A stretch of DNA of 35,139 nt from an uncultured Christensenella sp. GTDB taxonomy: Bacteria; Bacillota; Clostridia; Christensenellales; UBA1750. The stretch lies in assembly GCA_948468595.1 (NCBI GenBank), contig CAOKIU010000020.1, forward strand, positions 1-35,139, in the 5' to 3' direction. A program made the translations under genes and the position numbers. The notes beneath the pieces are model-generated. The model saw only the letters and a list, made by a program, of their open reading frames with translations, was not told the DNA's origin and made no database searches. Positions 33,343 to 35,139 of the stretch are shown piece after piece; position 1 is the stretch's first letter, and every line of letters starts with the position of its first letter.

Positions 33343-33348
33343 TTCTCC

Positions 33349-33377
33349 ATTATAATGCCCGTTTTTTCCCTTGTCAA
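33349..33377 (-). promoter_or_regulatory. Perfect-consensus promoter of the T-box leader
   Basis: Minus strand TTGACA (33372-33377), 17-bp spacer, TATAAT (33349-33354). The -35 element contains the TGA stop codon of the comB-like gene. Confidence 0.85.
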
Positions 33378-34096
33378 GCGCTATAATCGCGGATCACGCC
33401 GTCCATATAGCAGGGCACGGCATCCATCACGTCCTCCTGAAGGCAGAAGCGGATGTCCTCCTCCATGCCCAGGGCGCGCAGGCGCTCCACGTGCGTGCTG
33501 CCCGTAAGCGAGGCGCGCAGGTCCTCCCGGTAGGAATCGTACAGCGTCAGCGCCGTGCGCGCCAAATCGTCCATGTACTGGTTCCCGTCGATGTCCAGCA
33601 GCCGGGAGATGATGGCCCCCGAGCAGAGGATGTCGTCCAGGGAGTATTTTCCATTGGTGCCCGCGCAGAGGATGGCGATATTCTCACCGTTCTCCCGCGC
33701 CGCGGCGGCGACAGCGGCGGCGTTGAGGAACGCGCCCAGGAACAGCGCTTTTGCGTCCCTGGCCCGCAAAATGGCGCGCGTGCCGTTGGTGGTCGTCATC
33801 ACCAGCACCCGGCTGGAAACCCGGTCCGAAGAATACTCCAGAGGGGAGTTGGACAGATGAAACTCGGGAATGGGCTTGGCCTCGCGCTCGCCGCAGAGCA
33901 ATACGCGCTGATTGCCCAACTGCCGCGCCATCTCCACAGCCTCTTCCACCTCGCTGACGGGGATGATGGATCGGGCGCCATTCTGGATTGCGGTAATCAT
34001 GGAGCTTGTGGCGCGCAGCGCGTCCACCACGATGACCACGTGATTCCTCAGATCCTTCTCCACTGACCCTGCCGTTGCGTAAAGTTCTATCGCCAT
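33374..34096 (-). CDS. 2-phosphosulfolactate phosphatase family protein (ComB-like)
   Basis: 240 residues, the size of ComB. The N-terminus (IVVDALRATSSMITAIQNGA) carries the conserved Asp-Leu/Ala-Arg-Ala-Thr-Ser/Thr motif, and later blocks NSPLEYSSDR, TTTNGTRAIL, CAGTNGKYSLDDILCSGAII match the family. In methanogens ComB removes phosphate from phosphosulfolactate on the way to coenzyme M. No other coenzyme M gene is here and this organism is not expected to make it, so the true substrate is unknown. The frame is open for 48 codons upstream, but the ATG at 34096 has GAAGGTGG 6 bases before it and gives the family start. It has its own promoter (34125-34152). Confidence 0.85.
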   Translation of the reverse strand: MAIELYATAGSVEKDLRNHVVIVVDALRATSSMITAIQNGARSIIPVSEVEEAVEMARQLGNQRVLLCGEREAKPIPEFHLSNSPLEYSSDRVSSRVLVMTTTNGTRAILRARDAKALFLGAFLNAAAVAAAARENGENIAILCAGTNGKYSLDDILCSGAIISRLLDIDGNQYMDDLARTALTLYDSYREDLRASLTGSTHVERLRALGMEEDIRFCLQEDVMDAVPCYMDGVIRDYSA

Positions 34097-34124
34097 TGCT
34101 AACCACCTTCCATAGTATATCCAA

Positions 34125-34152
34125 ATTATACCACAAATTGCGCGTCTGGCAA
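34125..34152 (-). promoter_or_regulatory. Promoter of the ComB-like gene
   Basis: Minus strand TTGCCA (34147-34152), 16-bp spacer, perfect TATAAT (34125-34130), about 29 bases from the ATG. Lies directly after spmB. Confidence 0.75.
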
Positions 34153-34167
34153 GCGCATTTGAGAATT

Positions 34168-34665
34168 TTACAGATATTTGAGTGAAATTATCGCAAAAAC
34201 GGCCCCAAAAATCGCTGAAATTAGGGATACCGCCACACAATAGCGCCCCGAGCGCATCTTGACGCTGCCCAGGTACAGCGACAACACGTACAGCGTGGTT
34301 TCCGACGAACCCATCAGGGCGGCGGCCATGAGGGCAGCGTCGCTATCCACACCCAGACGGTCGATCATATCCTTGAGCACAGAGAGCGAACCGGAGCCGG
34401 AGACCGGGCGGATCAGCAAAAAGGGCAGCAGCTCTTTGGGCAGGTCCAGACGCGAAAAGAGCGGTTCCAGCGCGTCCTGTGCCCAAGAGAGCACTCCGCT
34501 GCCGCGCAGAAAGGCGATGAGCAACAGGGCGGCGCACAAGTAGGGCATCACCTGAAAAGCGGTTTTGAGCCCCTCCTGCGCGCCTTCCGCAAAGGCGGAA
34601 TAGACGTCCACGCGCCGCAGGGCGCCGGCCAGAACGACGAACGCGGCAAGGATGACGGCGATCAT
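34168..34665 (-). CDS. spmB: Spore maturation protein B
   Basis: 165 residues. SpmB, with SpmA, is needed in B. subtilis for proper dehydration of the spore core; both contain nucleoside-recognition (Gate) type membrane domains. Visible: several hydrophobic segments, the family RPVSGSGSLSVLKDM block, and MAAALMGSSETTLYVLSLYLGSV, followed by a C-terminal hydrophobic helix. The start is ATG 34665, which overlaps the spmA stop by 4 bases (ATGA), giving translational coupling. The frame is open much further upstream, but that part only mirrors spmA in another frame. Shows the host forms, or descends from, endospores. Confidence 0.94.
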   Translation of the reverse strand: MIAVILAAFVVLAGALRRVDVYSAFAEGAQEGLKTAFQVMPYLCAALLLIAFLRGSGVLSWAQDALEPLFSRLDLPKELLPFLLIRPVSGSGSLSVLKDMIDRLGVDSDAALMAAALMGSSETTLYVLSLYLGSVKMRSGRYCVAVSLISAIFGAVFAIISLKYL

Positions 34666-35139
34666 GCGGGCCACACTTTCCGGCAGAGCTTGCCCAGGAG
34701 CACCGCGCAGAGGGTGGACGCCGCCGAGCCGATCAACGCCGGCAGCACAATGCGGCTGGGGTCGGCCGCGCCGCAGGCCGCGCGCAGGGAAATGACGGTC
34801 GTTGGGATGAGCTGCAAGGAGGAGGCGTTGATGAGCAGGAACATGCACATGCCGTCGGTGGGCCGGCCTTCCCGGGCGTGTTCGGCCATCAAGCGCATGG
34901 CCTCCAGGCCCGCGGGCGTGGCCGCGTTGCCCATGCCCATGAGATTGGCCGTGAAATTGACGCACACCGCCTTGAGCACGCGCTCGTCGCGGCCCTCTCG
35001 TCCCAACAGCCAGCTGACCGGCCTTGCCATCCGACGCGCCAGGCGCTCCGTCACGCCCGACCGCTCCATGATTTTGAGCAGCCCGCACCAGAGCATATAC
35101 GCGCCCGCCAGCGCTAGGCCCAGCGTTATCGCCGCCTCG
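34662..35139 (-). CDS. spmA: Spore maturation protein A, N-terminus cut by window edge
   Basis: The final 158 codons. Reading continues in frame to the last base of the window (EAAITLGLALAGAYMLWCGL), so the start lies beyond 35139; SpmA is about 190-200 residues, so roughly 35-45 residues are missing. Visible blocks: LWCGLLKIMERSG, VNFTANLMGMGNAATPAG, LINASSLQLIPTTVISLR, and a C-terminal hydrophobic segment. These are the family features of a nucleoside-recognition (Gate) domain membrane protein. Partner of SpmB, coupled to it by the ATGA overlap. Confidence 0.93.
   Translation of the reverse strand, partial: EAAITLGLALAGAYMLWCGLLKIMERSGVTERLARRMARPVSWLLGREGRDERVLKAVCVNFTANLMGMGNAATPAGLEAMRLMAEHAREGRPTDGMCMFLLINASSLQLIPTTVISLRAACGAADPSRIVLPALIGSAASTLCAVLLGKLCRKVWPA

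Noticed and set aside
34666..35088. Long N-terminal extension of the spmB frame
   Set aside because: The extension is Gly/Arg/His-rich noise from another frame of spmA; the true spmB start overlaps the spmA stop by four bases.

Overview
The window looks like chromosome from a GC-rich, endospore-forming member of the Clostridia. Evidence: spmA/spmB spore-maturation genes, a SCIFF ribosomal peptide with its radical SAM maturase beside secDF, an oxygen-independent HemZ, a single bifunctional Rel, a T-box in front of metG, and the order secDF-recJ-apt-rel-dtd-MBL-hemZ that is common in this class. I cannot name a genus. Almost everything is core metabolism or information processing. No prophage, insertion sequence, CRISPR array, rRNA or tRNA gene was seen.

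Layout. Positions 1-19964 are all on the minus strand. Reading in the direction of transcription (right to left): a hybrid sensor kinase and an uncharacterised radical SAM protein; tgt and yajC, ended by a strong terminator; a TIGR04086-type membrane protein; the SCIFF peptide gene (own promoter), a terminator-like hairpin, and its maturase; a consensus promoter, then secD-secF-recJ-apt-rel; a 347-bp gap with repeats and a long hairpin; dtd-MBL hydrolase-hemZ-small membrane protein; a terminator that overlaps the next promoter; a candidate leader peptide; and mgtE running off the left edge. Positions 20308-23311 are on the plus strand: a GNAT acetyltransferase and TetR regulator with visibly lower GC, then a PutP-type symporter. 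A bidirectional terminator separates putP from the converging ruvC-ruvA-ruvB-queA operon (minus). Divergent from ruvC is argG-argH (plus). Between argH and the converging tatD lie two decayed tandem copies of the tatD 3' end with hairpins. On the right (minus): spmA-spmB, a ComB-like phosphatase, then a methionine T-box leader controlling a MazG-like pyrophosphohydrolase, metG and tatD.

How the genes relate: YajC, SecD and SecF form the Sec accessory complex, and the SCIFF genes sit inside that cluster. Tgt and QueA are two steps of queuosine tRNA modification. RuvABC resolves Holliday junctions. ArgG and ArgH complete arginine synthesis. Apt and Rel act on purine nucleotide pools.

Points most worth a second look: (1) the promoter-overlapping terminator and 34-codon leader ORF before mgtE; (2) the decayed tatD-end duplications carrying hairpins between argH and tatD; (3) a SCIFF peptide with a seventh cysteine and a basic tail; (4) an orphan sensor kinase paired with an uncharacterised radical SAM protein; (5) a nucleotide pyrophosphohydrolase placed first under a methionine T-box. 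No wholly new multi-gene system could be shown from sequence alone.
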